Part shown: positions 1 through 7,817 of the stretch, piece after piece | How the letters are laid out: each line of letters starts with the position of its first letter | How positions within the stretch are numbered: the stretch's first letter is position 1 | IMG/VR virus record: IMGVR_UViG_3300013108_000468 | Location: 24,783-88,782 of that record | Source: a virus | DNA: 64,000 nt | Strand: one strand, 5' to 3' | The notes under the pieces: model-generated | Database searches by the model: none | What the model was told of the DNA's origin: nothing | The model's input: the letters and a program-made list of their open reading frames with translations, nothing else | Translations under genes and position numbers: made by a program

Positions 1-169
1 AGACACGGTACGCCAAATTATACAGGTGACCGCGTAAGTCAGTCACCTCAAAAGTATCTCCGACAAAGTCACCCTCTACAACTTCTACTAGTTGACCTAT
101 TTTTGGGTGGCAAACATCCACTCCGGAAAACCGTCCTGAATATTTCCTAAGTTTGCGGTACTCCGTCAT
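1..169 (-). CDS. Unrecognised protein, partial (cut by left window edge)
   Basis: An open frame starts at ATG 169 and runs off the left edge; 56 residues are visible (begins MTEYRKLRKYSGRF). A good Shine-Dalgarno (TAGGAG) precedes it. The visible part looks like a small beta-rich domain with alternating hydrophobics (GQLVEVVEGDFVGDTFEVTD). I do not recognise it. It is the last visible gene of the leftward operon that holds the tail chaperone and endolysin, so a late or virion role is possible. Confidence 0.6.
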   Translation of the reverse strand, partial: MTEYRKLRKYSGRFSGVDVCHPKIGQLVEVVEGDFVGDTFEVTDLRGHLYNLAYRV

Positions 170-175
170 GAAAAA

Positions 176-210
176 CTCCTACCTATAGTTTTAGCAACTA
201 CTGGTAGGAG
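176..210 (-). promoter_or_regulatory. Inverted repeat that includes the Shine-Dalgarno of the edge gene
   Basis: CTCCTACC (176-183) and GGTAGGAG (203-210) are perfect 8-bp complements with a 19-nt loop. On the minus-strand transcript the 176-183 arm is the Shine-Dalgarno of the gene starting at 169, so the hairpin would hide the ribosome site. The pairing is seen directly; regulation is inferred. Confidence 0.45.
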
Positions 211-232
211 CGAGGAAGACGCAAAAAAGTTG

Positions 233-517
233 TTAGGAGATCTTTGCCCTCAAGTCTTTGACTTGGACCTCAGCGATAGCTAATCGTTCACGGAAGTTCT
301 CTTGCTCAGCAATGGCTTCTTTCAGCATCTCCCTATGTAGGGAGTGCATCTCCTGCATGCTGTTCAGCTTCTCTTCTATACGCGTAGTATTGATACTGAC
401 TTCACCGGCTAATGCCTGAATCCGTGTGGATAAAAACCAGATAGCCGGTACTATCGTACCAACTACGGTAATAAATATTGTGATTATCTGCACCCAGTTG
501 TCGGCATCAGCGGCCAT
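233..517 (-). CDS. Small membrane-anchored coiled-coil protein
   Basis: 94 residues. One hydrophobic segment (about residues 8-30, IITIFITVVGTIVPAIWFL) is followed by a charged heptad-rich helix to the C-terminus. The start at 517 has an AGAGGT Shine-Dalgarno. This topology (N-terminal membrane anchor plus coiled coil) is common in phage lysis accessory proteins such as inner-membrane spanins, and in hemolysin XhlA-type proteins. The endolysin gene lies 4.5 kb upstream in the same operon, which makes a lysis role plausible but unproven. Confidence 0.6.
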   Translation of the reverse strand: MAADADNWVQIITIFITVVGTIVPAIWFLSTRIQALAGEVSINTTRIEEKLNSMQEMHSLHREMLKEAIAEQENFRERLAIAEVQVKDLRAKIS

Positions 518-592
518 ACGTACCTCTTATAACATATCGCTAAAGGAGGCATAATAGCCTCGGGTCTGAATTGATTATATATAAACTCAGAC

Positions 593-1030
593 CTATGACG
601 AAGTGTCCGAATTATCTTTTTCGGCGTCTTCAGCACCGTCAGGCACCGGAACTTCTTTGATTCCCCAGTAAACAAGCAGGTCTTCATATCCCTGAAGATC
701 CTTCTGTGCTCGAACAAAACCATCCCAAGTGGACACATCATTGTCTAAAATGATCTTCACAAGAGCAAAGCAATTTGTCTCCAGACGGTTAATTGCGTTA
801 CCAGCCATCTGGTAACCCTTTAAAAGCTCCGCAATATACCGCTCAGCCACTTGCAGTCTCTGCTCGGGATTCAGAGCGCCGCCCTCAACCTCGGTTGCGG
901 GAGGTAGTCCAACGAACTCCGGAGGGAGCGGAGGTGCTGGCGCTGCGCCATTACCGCTTTGGTTTTGTTGTGCGCTTTGACTTTGCTGGGGGTTTTCTTG
1001 TGCGTTTTGCTGCGGGTTTGGATTTTCCAT
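593..1030 (-). CDS. Unrecognised protein with Gln/Asn-rich N-terminus
   Basis: 145 residues: an N-terminal stretch of about 35 residues dominated by Q, N, P and S, then a helical body (about 45-115), then an acidic tail (EDAEKDNSDTSS). GGAG lies 7 nt before ATG 1030. The first 80 nt overlap, in another frame, the end of the preceding gene. No family recognised; the operon suggests a tail or virion accessory protein. Confidence 0.6.
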   Translation of the reverse strand: MENPNPQQNAQENPQQSQSAQQNQSGNGAAPAPPLPPEFVGLPPATEVEGGALNPEQRLQVAERYIAELLKGYQMAGNAINRLETNCFALVKIILDNDVSTWDGFVRAQKDLQGYEDLLVYWGIKEVPVPDGAEDAEKDNSDTSS

Positions 1031-1289
1031 CTTTAGTCTCCATGGCGTTCAACGCCTTTAGTGCTTCCTCTTCAGAAACCTTTAACTTATTAACCTCGTT
1101 GAGGACAAACTCTATGGCCTCATAAGTAACTCTTGGGGTTATACAACTAGTGTCAGTAACTTCTAATGGTTCCGGGTCCTCACCCGTATCATTAGGCAGA
1201 AACTCCTCTAAGCAAGCCCCTAACTCTCGATATACCTCAATTCTGTGTTGTAAAACCGTAATTTTGGCCAGTACTTCCTCAATCTTCAT
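951..1289 (-). CDS. Unrecognised helical protein with basic tail
   Basis: 112 residues. The N-terminal half is helical and acidic; the last 25 residues are a Lys/Arg/Pro-rich tail (KPAAKRTRKPPAKSKRTTK), which could bind nucleic acid or polyanions. GGAGG precedes ATG 1289. The basic tail is encoded by the same DNA that encodes the Gln-rich N-terminus of the next gene in a different frame, an overlap of 80 nt. Function unknown. Confidence 0.6.
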   Translation of the reverse strand: MKIEEVLAKITVLQHRIEVYRELGACLEEFLPNDTGEDPEPLEVTDTSCITPRVTYEAIEFVLNEVNKLKVSEEEALKALNAMETKDGKSKPAAKRTRKPPAKSKRTTKPKR

Positions 1290-1290
1290 G

Positions 1291-1932
1291 CTATGCCTCC
1301 AAGAGAGCCTTAAAGCGCAGGGCTAAATCACCACCGCTTGCAGTATCACCGATAATACTCTTCAGTGAGTAGAAGACACAGTCCCTGTCTCTCCCTAGCT
1401 CTAGCGTTTTCTTGTACTTGTCAAAATTAAACCCCGCTTCGCCTATCATTGAACGCGCTTTCTGAAAGACATGGTCTTCTTTTGTGCGAACAAGATACAC
1501 ATCGGCAGAGCCCTGTAACACCGTAAAGAACTCGGCCATCCTAGTAGCGATTCGGGCCGTTGGCATATTGAACCCATACGTATCGGGCAACTCCTCTCGG
1601 ATAGCGACATTGCCACAGATCGGGCAAAGGACGGGGGAAACGAACCAATTATCATACGCTCGTTGGTACTGAGCAGGCCACTTGCTGGGGTCGTCAATGT
1701 TGTCCTCGCCTATTGCTTCCAAGGCGCTCTCGGGAAGAGTGAACGTATCACTGAAGGTCCCTTTGCAGCCCCCTTCCGAGCAAAACTTTAGGAGTTCATC
1801 AGCATTTCCAAACCAAGCGCTCTTCTTCCAAATATGAAAAGAGCCAAGTAGGTTCATAGACTTTGGTCTATGGTGAACACTTACTTGTAAAACATAGTCT
1901 GCAAGAACTGATTTAGGATCAACAATAGGCAT
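1291..1932 (-). CDS. Unrecognised protein with possible zinc site
   Basis: 213 residues. A Cys pair CPIC near residue 100 and an earlier C(SEGG)C pair near residue 50 could form a structural zinc site. No transmembrane segment. The Shine-Dalgarno is weak and the gene ends 1 nt before the next start, so translation is probably coupled. Family not recognised; tail-operon context. Confidence 0.6.
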   Translation of the reverse strand: MPIVDPKSVLADYVLQVSVHHRPKSMNLLGSFHIWKKSAWFGNADELLKFCSEGGCKGTFSDTFTLPESALEAIGEDNIDDPSKWPAQYQRAYDNWFVSPVLCPICGNVAIREELPDTYGFNMPTARIATRMAEFFTVLQGSADVYLVRTKEDHVFQKARSMIGEAGFNFDKYKKTLELGRDRDCVFYSLKSIIGDTASGGDLALRFKALLEA

Positions 1933-1944
1933 CGTATTACACCG

Positions 1945-2418
1945 TTATCTAGTGGGGCGGACCCGCTGCTGCATTTCGTCCTCATACCCAGAGCCCTCTA
2001 CAAAAGGAAGGGGCACTTCGATCATCCCAGGCTCATCGCCGGGAGCCAGTTCTGCGCTAGGTCGAAGGTTCGTGTGAATAGAGAGGAGGAGCTTGCGAAT
2101 TTCTTGGATAGACCGGTCAATTTCTTCCGACTCAAAAATCAAGACCCAGCCAAAAACAAGCTTCCCTTTACTCATAAAGTATTTCTTACCAACAAAGGAG
2201 TACCAACTCCCCTCGTTCTCAAGAAAGTCTGCCAGAACCTTTAGCCAGTAATCGTCATCGTGAACACGACAAAGAAAACGGACATCCCCGTTTCTGCTGG
2301 ATGCGGTAACAACCTCAATGCACCCACCTAAGGCGGATAAGGTCTCCTTCATTTCGAGTTGAAGCTTCTCTAGCGAAACTGCTGGTTTACTTTTCTGTGC
2401 TTGTTTTTTTCTAGCCAT
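1945..2418 (-). CDS. Unrecognised protein, mixed alpha/beta
   Basis: 157 residues, starting with a basic segment (MARKKQAQKSKPAV), then alternating strands and helices (residues 25-115) and an acidic Pro-rich end. AGGAG precedes ATG 2418. No catalytic motif seen. Part of the leftward operon. Confidence 0.6.
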   Translation of the reverse strand: MARKKQAQKSKPAVSLEKLQLEMKETLSALGGCIEVVTASSRNGDVRFLCRVHDDDYWLKVLADFLENEGSWYSFVGKKYFMSKGKLVFGWVLIFESEEIDRSIQEIRKLLLSIHTNLRPSAELAPGDEPGMIEVPLPFVEGSGYEDEMQQRVRPTR

Positions 2419-2428
2419 GTCATATCTC

Positions 2429-2989
2429 CTATGTGACGATTTTTAGGCCAAAGCTGACCTCTGTCATTGTTGCGTTTTTTGCCCCAGCCCCAAGAAGGAC
2501 AACTACGTCTTCGGCTAGAGATTCAACTTCAATAAGATTGAGCCCAATAAAATTATAGGCCTTCTGGTCGTCCAAAGTGTCTACCTGATTCAGGGGGAGC
2601 ACAGACGGGATGCCCACCCAGTCTCGGAAGAAAGGCACGGAGCCCACAAACAAATGACTCGAAAATAGTTGTCTATGTGACAAAGCCATAAGTGCTTCCA
2701 AGAGAGTTTCTTTGGGTGATTTGGATGTGGAAAACTCTTCGAGGTCAATCCGGGCCAAAACAACATCTGCGGAGTCCTCGGGCTCACCGATACGCAAGGA
2801 ATCCGAAATGGCCTTGTACCAGGAGATCTCTATAGGTCTCCCAGTCCTTAGGATAATTGATTGGACATAGGGCTTGGATAGGACCCGCTTCATTACAGAG
2901 AGTATCCCCTCAACAGTAGGCGGTGTGTCTATCTCCTCCACTGAGAGCATCAACGATGCTGACCTGTCCTCTGCTGAGCCGTCCTTCAT
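2429..2989 (-). CDS. Unrecognised tail-operon protein
   Basis: 186 residues. The C-terminal third is hydrophobic and beta-like (VVLLGAGAKNATMTEVSFGLKIV). The start at 2989 overlaps the stop of the previous gene (ATGA) and has GGTGGAG upstream, so translation is coupled. I cannot assign a family. Confidence 0.6.
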   Translation of the reverse strand: MKDGSAEDRSASLMLSVEEIDTPPTVEGILSVMKRVLSKPYVQSIILRTGRPIEISWYKAISDSLRIGEPEDSADVVLARIDLEEFSTSKSPKETLLEALMALSHRQLFSSHLFVGSVPFFRDWVGIPSVLPLNQVDTLDDQKAYNFIGLNLIEVESLAEDVVVLLGAGAKNATMTEVSFGLKIVT

Positions 2990-3591
2990 ATCTGCTCCAC
3001 CTTTACGGTCTTGCTAGACTTCCGTCTGAGGTACTCTAAGTATTGAATAATAATATCCGTCATGGTTGTGTCATGCTTTGCGGCATGGAGTTTTAACCAT
3101 TTATGTAAATCGGACGATATACGAATTTGCATCATCTTTTTTTCAGACAGCATAGCTTCTGCTACCTCCTCTACGACACTCAACAAACAGATCTCCTGTT
3201 CTAAAGTGCCCTTGTAGGTGATCCCATCGAGGAATACCTGACAAAGCCACAACCTGCTTCTTGGGTTTGGTGAATAATCTTTTATGGAGTCCAGTATCTC
3301 TCTGGACGGAAATGCTGGCGGGAATTTCCCGTGCCCGAACCGAAGACCCTCGCGGACAATGTTCGCTGCCTTCATTAGCTCTTTTGAACGCTTCGAGTCC
3401 TGGTGAGCTATGTCCCCCTCCCCTCTCCGAGTCGTTAACCGGACTCGCGGGGGAAGCGTGGACCTGCATTGCTTGCAAGCCTTTGTTTGGGGGGATTTTT
3501 TTCGTCTTGGTTGACCACATGATGCGCATACCCAGTATTTATTAAAATTGCGGTGTCTCGTCAGCTTCTTGTGGTGGATTGCCCGAGCCAT
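2986..3591 (-). CDS. Zinc-ribbon plus ribbon-helix-helix protein
   Basis: 201 residues from ATG 3591, chosen because GGGAGG stands 5 nt upstream; a longer frame exists but lacks a ribosome site. Near the N-terminus CASC and CKQC (about residues 22-43) look like a four-Cys zinc ribbon. The last 45 residues (MMQIRISSDLHKWLKLHAAK then TTMTDIIIQYLEYLRRK) match the ribbon-helix-helix pattern of Arc/CopG DNA-binding proteins: a short strand followed by two helices. A DNA-binding regulator of the late operon is the simplest reading; targets unknown. Its first 50 nt overlap the end of the preceding gene. Confidence 0.6.
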   Translation of the reverse strand: MARAIHHKKLTRHRNFNKYWVCASCGQPRRKKSPQTKACKQCRSTLPPRVRLTTRRGEGDIAHQDSKRSKELMKAANIVREGLRFGHGKFPPAFPSREILDSIKDYSPNPRSRLWLCQVFLDGITYKGTLEQEICLLSVVEEVAEAMLSEKKMMQIRISSDLHKWLKLHAAKHDTTMTDIIIQYLEYLRRKSSKTVKVEQI

Positions 3592-3904
3592 CCGCACCTC
3601 CCATGCCAACACCAATCTTCCTGGCAAATGCTTCCGCACTTTGTTGGTCCACAAGGCCCGCCAACGCTGAAATGTTAGACGGCTGCGCCTCCTCTGGGGC
3701 GGGACCAGCCGACTCGTCTTCCGGGATCATGGGTTCTAAGTGGGCCATCACATGGCCAGCTTGCTCATCAGAAACCGGCAAAGAAAAATCAACTCCGGTA
3801 GCTAAATTGAGCAGTATAAGTTCTGTTGTGGATGTTTCTCCGTCAAACAGAACCGTGGAGCTAACCCCAATAATAAGTATTCCGCTGTTTATCTCATTGG
3901 TCAT
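3542..3904 (-). CDS. Unrecognised protein following the tail chaperone
   Basis: 120 residues. The N-terminal half is beta-rich (GILIIGVSSTVLFDG); the C-terminal half is Pro/Glu/Gly-rich and probably disordered. It overlaps the end of the chaperone extension by 11 nt and the next gene by 50 nt. Position directly after the chaperones suggests tail assembly; the tape measure, if adjacent, would have to lie beyond the left edge. Confidence 0.55.
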   Translation of the reverse strand: MTNEINSGILIIGVSSTVLFDGETSTTELILLNLATGVDFSLPVSDEQAGHVMAHLEPMIPEDESAGPAPEEAQPSNISALAGLVDQQSAEAFARKIGVGMGGADGSGNPPQEADETPQF

Positions 3905-4244
3905 CTTCTTTTACCTCATACTTTTCTTTGTCAGACAGATTCTTAATAACAAAGGGCCCCTGCACAAACGCCCTCTCCAAAATCTCTGCTGTACGATCTC
4001 GATGGCTTCTTCCGGTTGCCTCGATATACGGATATGCTGCCCGTTTATACGCATCAAACATTTCCTGTTGTTCTTTTGAGCCCTGCGTATGCAGTTGCGC
4101 CAACGAAAGGTAAAAACCTTGCTCCTGCCGGTATCGTTGGACCAATATGCAAAGAGCCTCCTGCAAGCTGCCAGGACGGGGTGGAGCAACCACTTTGTCG
4201 TAAAACAAATTGGCACGTGCCCAGCCTATAGGAGACTCTACCCA
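3894..4244 (-). CDS. Tail assembly chaperone, frameshift extension (T-like part)
   Basis: This frame is open from the slippery site at 4244-4250 to 3894 and gives 116 residues (begins WVESPIGWARANLFYDKV). It has no ATG and no Shine-Dalgarno near its beginning; the first possible start is a TTG at 4208, well inside the conserved-looking text. A -1 slip on A_AAA_AAT at the end of the upstream gene joins the two into a protein of about 356 residues. In lambda (gpG/gpGT) and many other tailed phages the two tail assembly chaperones are made this way, and the long form coats the tape measure. The frame relation is seen directly; the slip is inferred. Confidence 0.65.
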   Translation of the reverse strand, partial: WVESPIGWARANLFYDKVVAPPRPGSLQEALCILVQRYRQEQGFYLSLAQLHTQGSKEQQEMFDAYKRAAYPYIEATGRSHRDRTAEILERAFVQGPFVIKNLSDKEKYEVKEDDQ

Positions 4245-4963
4245 TTTTTTAGTTTCTCAAAATCATCGGTATACAAACGATCAACGCGATCATTGAACCA
4301 ATGAAGGTGGATAAGGAGAAGCTCAACAAGCTTCTCCCCCATATTCATGACCTTCTTGAAGCGATCATTAAAAGCATCGCTGTCAATCTCTCCCTCCTTC
4401 ACCTCGTATGGGGGGAAGGCATTACCGTTAATAGAATCGACGGACAACACAAGACGCGCATAGCCCATCCAGCTTCGCAGCCCCCAGTCAGTCGCCGCCT
4501 CACCTTCTGCGCGACGCTCAATCCAAAAGTTCTCCGAAGCGAGAAGGGACCGATATCTGACAACAAGCTTGTCCTCTAATATGGGTACATGCTGTGATAC
4601 ACGCCCCGTTAGGACGAGATCAGAGAAATCCATCCCAGTACAGTGCTCCTCAATAGCCGCCCTAATTTCGGGGTTGTCTGTTGGGGTGCCTCTATAATAG
4701 ATGGACTCGGCTTGATACTTGGCGGCTTCCTCTTTTACCGCTTCTGGTAATTCCTCAAGCTCTACGCGGTGCTGCTCCGCAGCAATCTCCTCGTCCTCCT
4801 TGCGCATGGCTTCCACGTCCTTGGCGTACGCGTGCATCTGCTGCATTGTTTCCGGACGAATCCTTGGGGCCTCTGGCTCCTCTACGGGAGGGGGTGGCTC
4901 GGGTTCTTCTCCCGAGATCTTCTTCTTTATTTTACTTAAATCCGGCTTCTTACTTGATGACAT
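4238..4963 (-). CDS. Tail assembly chaperone (G-like, zero frame)
   Basis: 241 residues: a Pro/Glu-rich N-terminal third, then a helical domain (about 105-241) with the look of phage tail assembly chaperones (DFSDLVLTGRVSQHVPI, then LVLSVDSINGNAFPP, then LHWFNDRVDRL). It ends KLKNG at a slippery A-run, from which a -1 shift continues into the next frame. GGAGG for its ATG at 4963 lies in the last codons of the endolysin gene directly upstream. Chaperones of this kind hold the tape measure during tail polymerisation. The family call is from pattern memory; the frameshift geometry supports it. Confidence 0.65.
   Translation of the reverse strand: MSSSKKPDLSKIKKKISGEEPEPPPPVEEPEAPRIRPETMQQMHAYAKDVEAMRKEDEEIAAEQHRVELEELPEAVKEEAAKYQAESIYYRGTPTDNPEIRAAIEEHCTGMDFSDLVLTGRVSQHVPILEDKLVVRYRSLLASENFWIERRAEGEAATDWGLRSWMGYARLVLSVDSINGNAFPPYEVKEGEIDSDAFNDRFKKVMNMGEKLVELLLIHLHWFNDRVDRLYTDDFEKLKNG
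4244..4250 (-). other. Predicted -1 ribosomal frameshift site A_AAA_AAT
   Basis: On the minus strand the zero frame reads CTA AAA AAT GGG TAG. The heptamer A_AAA_AAT has the X_XXY_YYZ form in the correct phase, two codons before the stop. Slipping back one base gives TGG GTA GAG and a further 115 codons. Confidence 0.6.
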
Positions 4964-5812
4964 TTAGCGTGCCTCCTCCATAACTCGGTCAAAGGGAAAT
5001 CCAGCCACATCCCACTTTCTTTTGGTGATATGGAAGTGTGCTAGGTGCCCCTCAAAATTTTCAGGCTCATCAATAACAGTGTTTGAGTTTGGGTGCACCA
5101 ATGGAATACCGAATTCGTTATATATGAAATTACTTAAAGCTATACAAGTCTGAATTTGAGATTCGTACAATCCTAGGAAGGTAGGAGTGCTGTCATGCAC
5201 CTTAGCTGTCCATACAGGGCGTGGTCCCCAACGTTTTTCGTAATACTTCTGGTACTTCATATAAACCGCGTCGGAAATCTCGAAACCAAGGGACACCTTG
5301 TTCACCTTACGATGCCCAGCGTGCCACCCTACATGGTCATGGAAATCAAGATGTTGGAGGAGTGTCCCGTCATTATCAATACTACCATGACAAGATATAC
5401 CGCGCTTTTTGAGAATCTTATAACAAGACTCTGCGCTAAGGGCTGCGTCCCAATGCCACACAACAGAGGTTGGTGCCTTTCTTCGGGTAGAGTGGCCCCC
5501 GCCAATTAGCGAGTATGCTGAGTCGGGTGTGCACGGGATACTCTTAAATGGGACAGGCTTAAGAATACCCCCGACAGTGATAAACCCTTCAGCGTCCGGA
5601 TAGCGCTCATGTGCAATAAACTCTGCCTGGGTTTGGAGTCTTCTCCACGTATTCGGGCCACACTTGCCATCAACAACTAACTCCTGCTCTTTCTGAAAAT
5701 CTCTAACCGCGTCCGAGATCTCTGTAAGAGTTGCAGTGTCTTCTAGCCCAAGGTGTTCCCTGGTCCACCCCAGTTTAGACATGCTCCTAGCGTTATATTC
5801 ATCGGCTGTCAT
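4964..5812 (-). CDS. Endolysin: peptidoglycan-binding domain plus N-acetylmuramoyl-L-alanine amidase
   Basis: 282 residues. Residues about 20-62 fit the PG_binding_1 fold (short helices with VDGKCGPNTWRRLQ). Residues about 110-265 fit Amidase_2: the zinc His H120 in VVWHWD, a GSIDNDGTLLQHLD strand pair, GWHAGH, and a late HLAHFHI cluster (H256-H261) followed by K264 and D268. It would cleave the amide between muramic acid and L-Ala in the host wall. No signal peptide, so release would need a holin. It sits directly upstream of the tail chaperone, so a virion-associated role is an alternative. The start at 5812 overlaps the previous stop by 4 nt. Confidence 0.82.
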   Translation of the reverse strand: MTADEYNARSMSKLGWTREHLGLEDTATLTEISDAVRDFQKEQELVVDGKCGPNTWRRLQTQAEFIAHERYPDAEGFITVGGILKPVPFKSIPCTPDSAYSLIGGGHSTRRKAPTSVVWHWDAALSAESCYKILKKRGISCHGSIDNDGTLLQHLDFHDHVGWHAGHRKVNKVSLGFEISDAVYMKYQKYYEKRWGPRPVWTAKVHDSTPTFLGLYESQIQTCIALSNFIYNEFGIPLVHPNSNTVIDEPENFEGHLAHFHITKRKWDVAGFPFDRVMEEAR

Positions 5813-6069
5813 TTATCTCTCCTACGGACTTCATCCACAAAGCGTCCATGCTGTGTTCTTCTACAGCCATCACAACCAAAGGATGGCCAACGATGTTTAG
5901 ACGCGTATGATAAACAGGCGTCATAATTACCGCAATCCATATGTCTCGGTATCACGTTATCGTCAACCGATAGTCGAAAAGGCCCCATCTTATTCCGGGC
6001 TTCCGTCTCCTTGGAAGTCGCCCTCCCCACGAAATCCCACAGATTCCACTGCTCACCGGCCCGTACCAT
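5809..6069 (-). CDS. Small Cys-containing protein
   Basis: 86 residues from ATG 6069, which shares its A with the stop of the HD gene (TAATG) and follows GGGGAGGGG. The C-terminal half has C(x4)C and C(x2)C pairs (DCGNYDACL then FGCDGCRR), a likely zinc site. Unrecognised; translationally coupled between the HD hydrolase and the endolysin. Confidence 0.6.
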   Translation of the reverse strand: MVRAGEQWNLWDFVGRATSKETEARNKMGPFRLSVDDNVIPRHMDCGNYDACLSYASKHRWPSFGCDGCRRTQHGRFVDEVRRRDK

Positions 6070-6596
6070 TATCCCCTCCCCATCAATAAGTTGTACCGCG
6101 CCAGAAACTCTTTCTCTGCGGTTTTGGGCAAAAGGGGACAAAACGGATAGTCAGGCTCCTGCACAAACGGGGAAAGAAACTTAAATTCCTGCTCCAAGGC
6201 AGTTCGATCCGCATCATGGATGGCCTCAGGAAACGGGTAGATAAGGGAAAATCTAGAGGCAATACAACTCTCTACAGACTTCTCAAAATCTTTATAAGTG
6301 GGTAATAATTTCTTAAGAGGACTGACTACGTCCCCCAGGTATGCCTCAGCGGCGTCATGAAGAAGCCCAGCCAAAGCTAGCTGCGCGTCATTTGTTTCTT
6401 GTTCAACTATATTAGAAACCATAACGCTATGCTCGGCCACCGAGTAGTGCTCGTCAATGTGCCCGTTAAACCTACACTGTAAAGACAGTGCATGGGCGAT
6501 ATCTTCAATAAAAACTTCTTCTGGTTTTGGGTCTGTGAGGTAGAACCGTCTCCCGGTCCAGGTGTGTACAAAAGGCCCGCGTTCTTTTTCAAGCAT
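6069..6596 (-). CDS. HD-domain phosphohydrolase (YfbR-like)
   Basis: 175 residues from ATG 6596; a longer frame begins at 6647 but its extra part is hydrophobic and has no ribosome site. The HD superfamily metal site is visible: H in EDIAHALS, the H of the SVAEHSV helix, HD in GLLHDAAEAYLGD, and the late D in HDADRTALE. The family includes 5'-deoxynucleotidases and related nucleotide phosphohydrolases common in phages, which adjust dNTP pools. First gene of the leftward operon, facing the plus-strand block. Confidence 0.78.
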   Translation of the reverse strand: MLEKERGPFVHTWTGRRFYLTDPKPEEVFIEDIAHALSLQCRFNGHIDEHYSVAEHSVMVSNIVEQETNDAQLALAGLLHDAAEAYLGDVVSPLKKLLPTYKDFEKSVESCIASRFSLIYPFPEAIHDADRTALEQEFKFLSPFVQEPDYPFCPLLPKTAEKEFLARYNLLMGRG

Positions 6597-6719
6597 ATAT
6601 TTACCTATTAACAAGCACTTTACTGTGATGTGTATATAACATATCAAACATTACAGCAAACATTAACCATATTTCAGTATAAGTAAAGTGATAACCCTAT
6701 CTCTTAAAGGAGGATAACT
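6597..6719. promoter_or_regulatory. Divergent intergenic region with likely promoters both ways
   Basis: 123 AT-rich bases between the HD gene (minus) and the first plus-strand gene. AGTATAAG at about 6677-6684 resembles the GGTATAAG elements found in other gaps here; TATATAAC at about 6641 is a second candidate -10. Promoter assignment is inferred. Confidence 0.45.
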
Positions 6720-7451
6720 ATGGGTCTGGATTGGTGTGTGAGAGACAAAGTGAACGCCGGTATGGATGCTTCTGTGAAATTCGCGGAAGCTCATCTGAAA
6801 AAGGTAAACAGTGAGATCACAGAGGAGTGGGCAAAATACGCTGATAAAGCATTGCAAGAAAACCCTGAGGTCTCAACGCATATTTTCCCCAACCCGGTGG
6901 ATGATGCGTTTAGAAAAACGGATATTTTCAAAGAACTAGATAAGAAACGAAGTCATTGGGAAAGTGTGCGAGAACCTAATGTGACAAGCCCTATGGAGAC
7001 CCTTGGGGCTCCTAGAGTTGGTTATGACGATATTGCTACGGAGTACGCCAAAAAGCAGTACGGGGAGTCAGAGAAGCTTAGGGAGCTATTCCCAACAATA
7101 GAGCAGTTCTTGGAGGACAGAAAAGGATTCTATGTGCCTCAATTGGTGTCCTCTGATGGGATTGCCACCGTGACCGGGATTTTTACCGGCGCAGAAAGTT
7201 TCCGGGGCAAGGAGATTGCCAACATGGCTTGTCTCCATGAGATGGGTTTTGATGAAGATTGTTATGCGGATAGGAATGCAGATGAATTGTATGAACTAGG
7301 GGTTTCGCTAGATAAAGCAGCGGACCACTACGAAGCAAATTGTGAGCAGGTAACTGCGGAAATTAAAGAGGAGCTTAAAATCATAAGGGATGCGGCCAAC
7401 TGGTGTCGCTTCTGGGGTGAGCGTGGGCACGGGATGTACACGTGGTATTGA
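6720..7451 (+). CDS. Unrecognised protein opening the plus-strand block
   Basis: 243 residues, starting MGLDWCVRDKVN after an ideal AAAGGAGG. Helix-rich, acidic, with aromatic-rich ends (WCRFWGERGHGMYTWY). Proteins starting MGLDW or MGLDY are frequent in phage early regions, without assigned function. No metal or nucleotide motif seen. Confidence 0.7.
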   Translation: MGLDWCVRDKVNAGMDASVKFAEAHLKKVNSEITEEWAKYADKALQENPEVSTHIFPNPVDDAFRKTDIFKELDKKRSHWESVREPNVTSPMETLGAPRVGYDDIATEYAKKQYGESEKLRELFPTIEQFLEDRKGFYVPQLVSSDGIATVTGIFTGAESFRGKEIANMACLHEMGFDEDCYADRNADELYELGVSLDKAADHYEANCEQVTAEIKEELKIIRDAANWCRFWGERGHGMYTWY

Positions 7452-7463
7452 TAAGAGGATAGT

Positions 7464-7808
7464 ATGGAAACAATTATTAACGGTTATTACCCGCTAATAG
7501 CGGATTTAGGTGAGCCCAAATTTTGTTTGGGACAAGTGGTTGCAACGAGCAACTTTATAAGTCGAATAAAAGAAATCGAAGATATTAACGCAGATGAGGT
7601 TATTCAATTGGCACTCATTCGACACCAAAGCGGTGACTGGGGAGATTGCTGCCCGGAAGACTCTAAAACAAATGACCACGCTCTAGAAAACGGCAATAGG
7701 TTGCTTTCTGTGTACAACTGGGAAAGTGGGGAAGAGCCTCTAAAATTCTGGGTAATCACTGAATGGGACCGCAGTGCAACCACGATTCTTCTGCCAGAAG
7801 ATTACTAG
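7464..7808 (+). CDS. Conserved small phage/plasmid protein (GDWGD type)
   Basis: 114 residues. The segment LALIRHQSGDWGDCCPEDS, then NDHAL, LLSVYNW, and VITEWDRSATTILLPEDY matches a widespread family of small proteins found on phages, plasmids and proteobacterial chromosomes; function not established. Follows the previous gene by 12 nt, probably the same transcript. Confidence 0.75.
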   Translation: METIINGYYPLIADLGEPKFCLGQVVATSNFISRIKEIEDINADEVIQLALIRHQSGDWGDCCPEDSKTNDHALENGNRLLSVYNWESGEEPLKFWVITEWDRSATTILLPEDY

Positions 7809-7817
7809 GGGGGCGCA

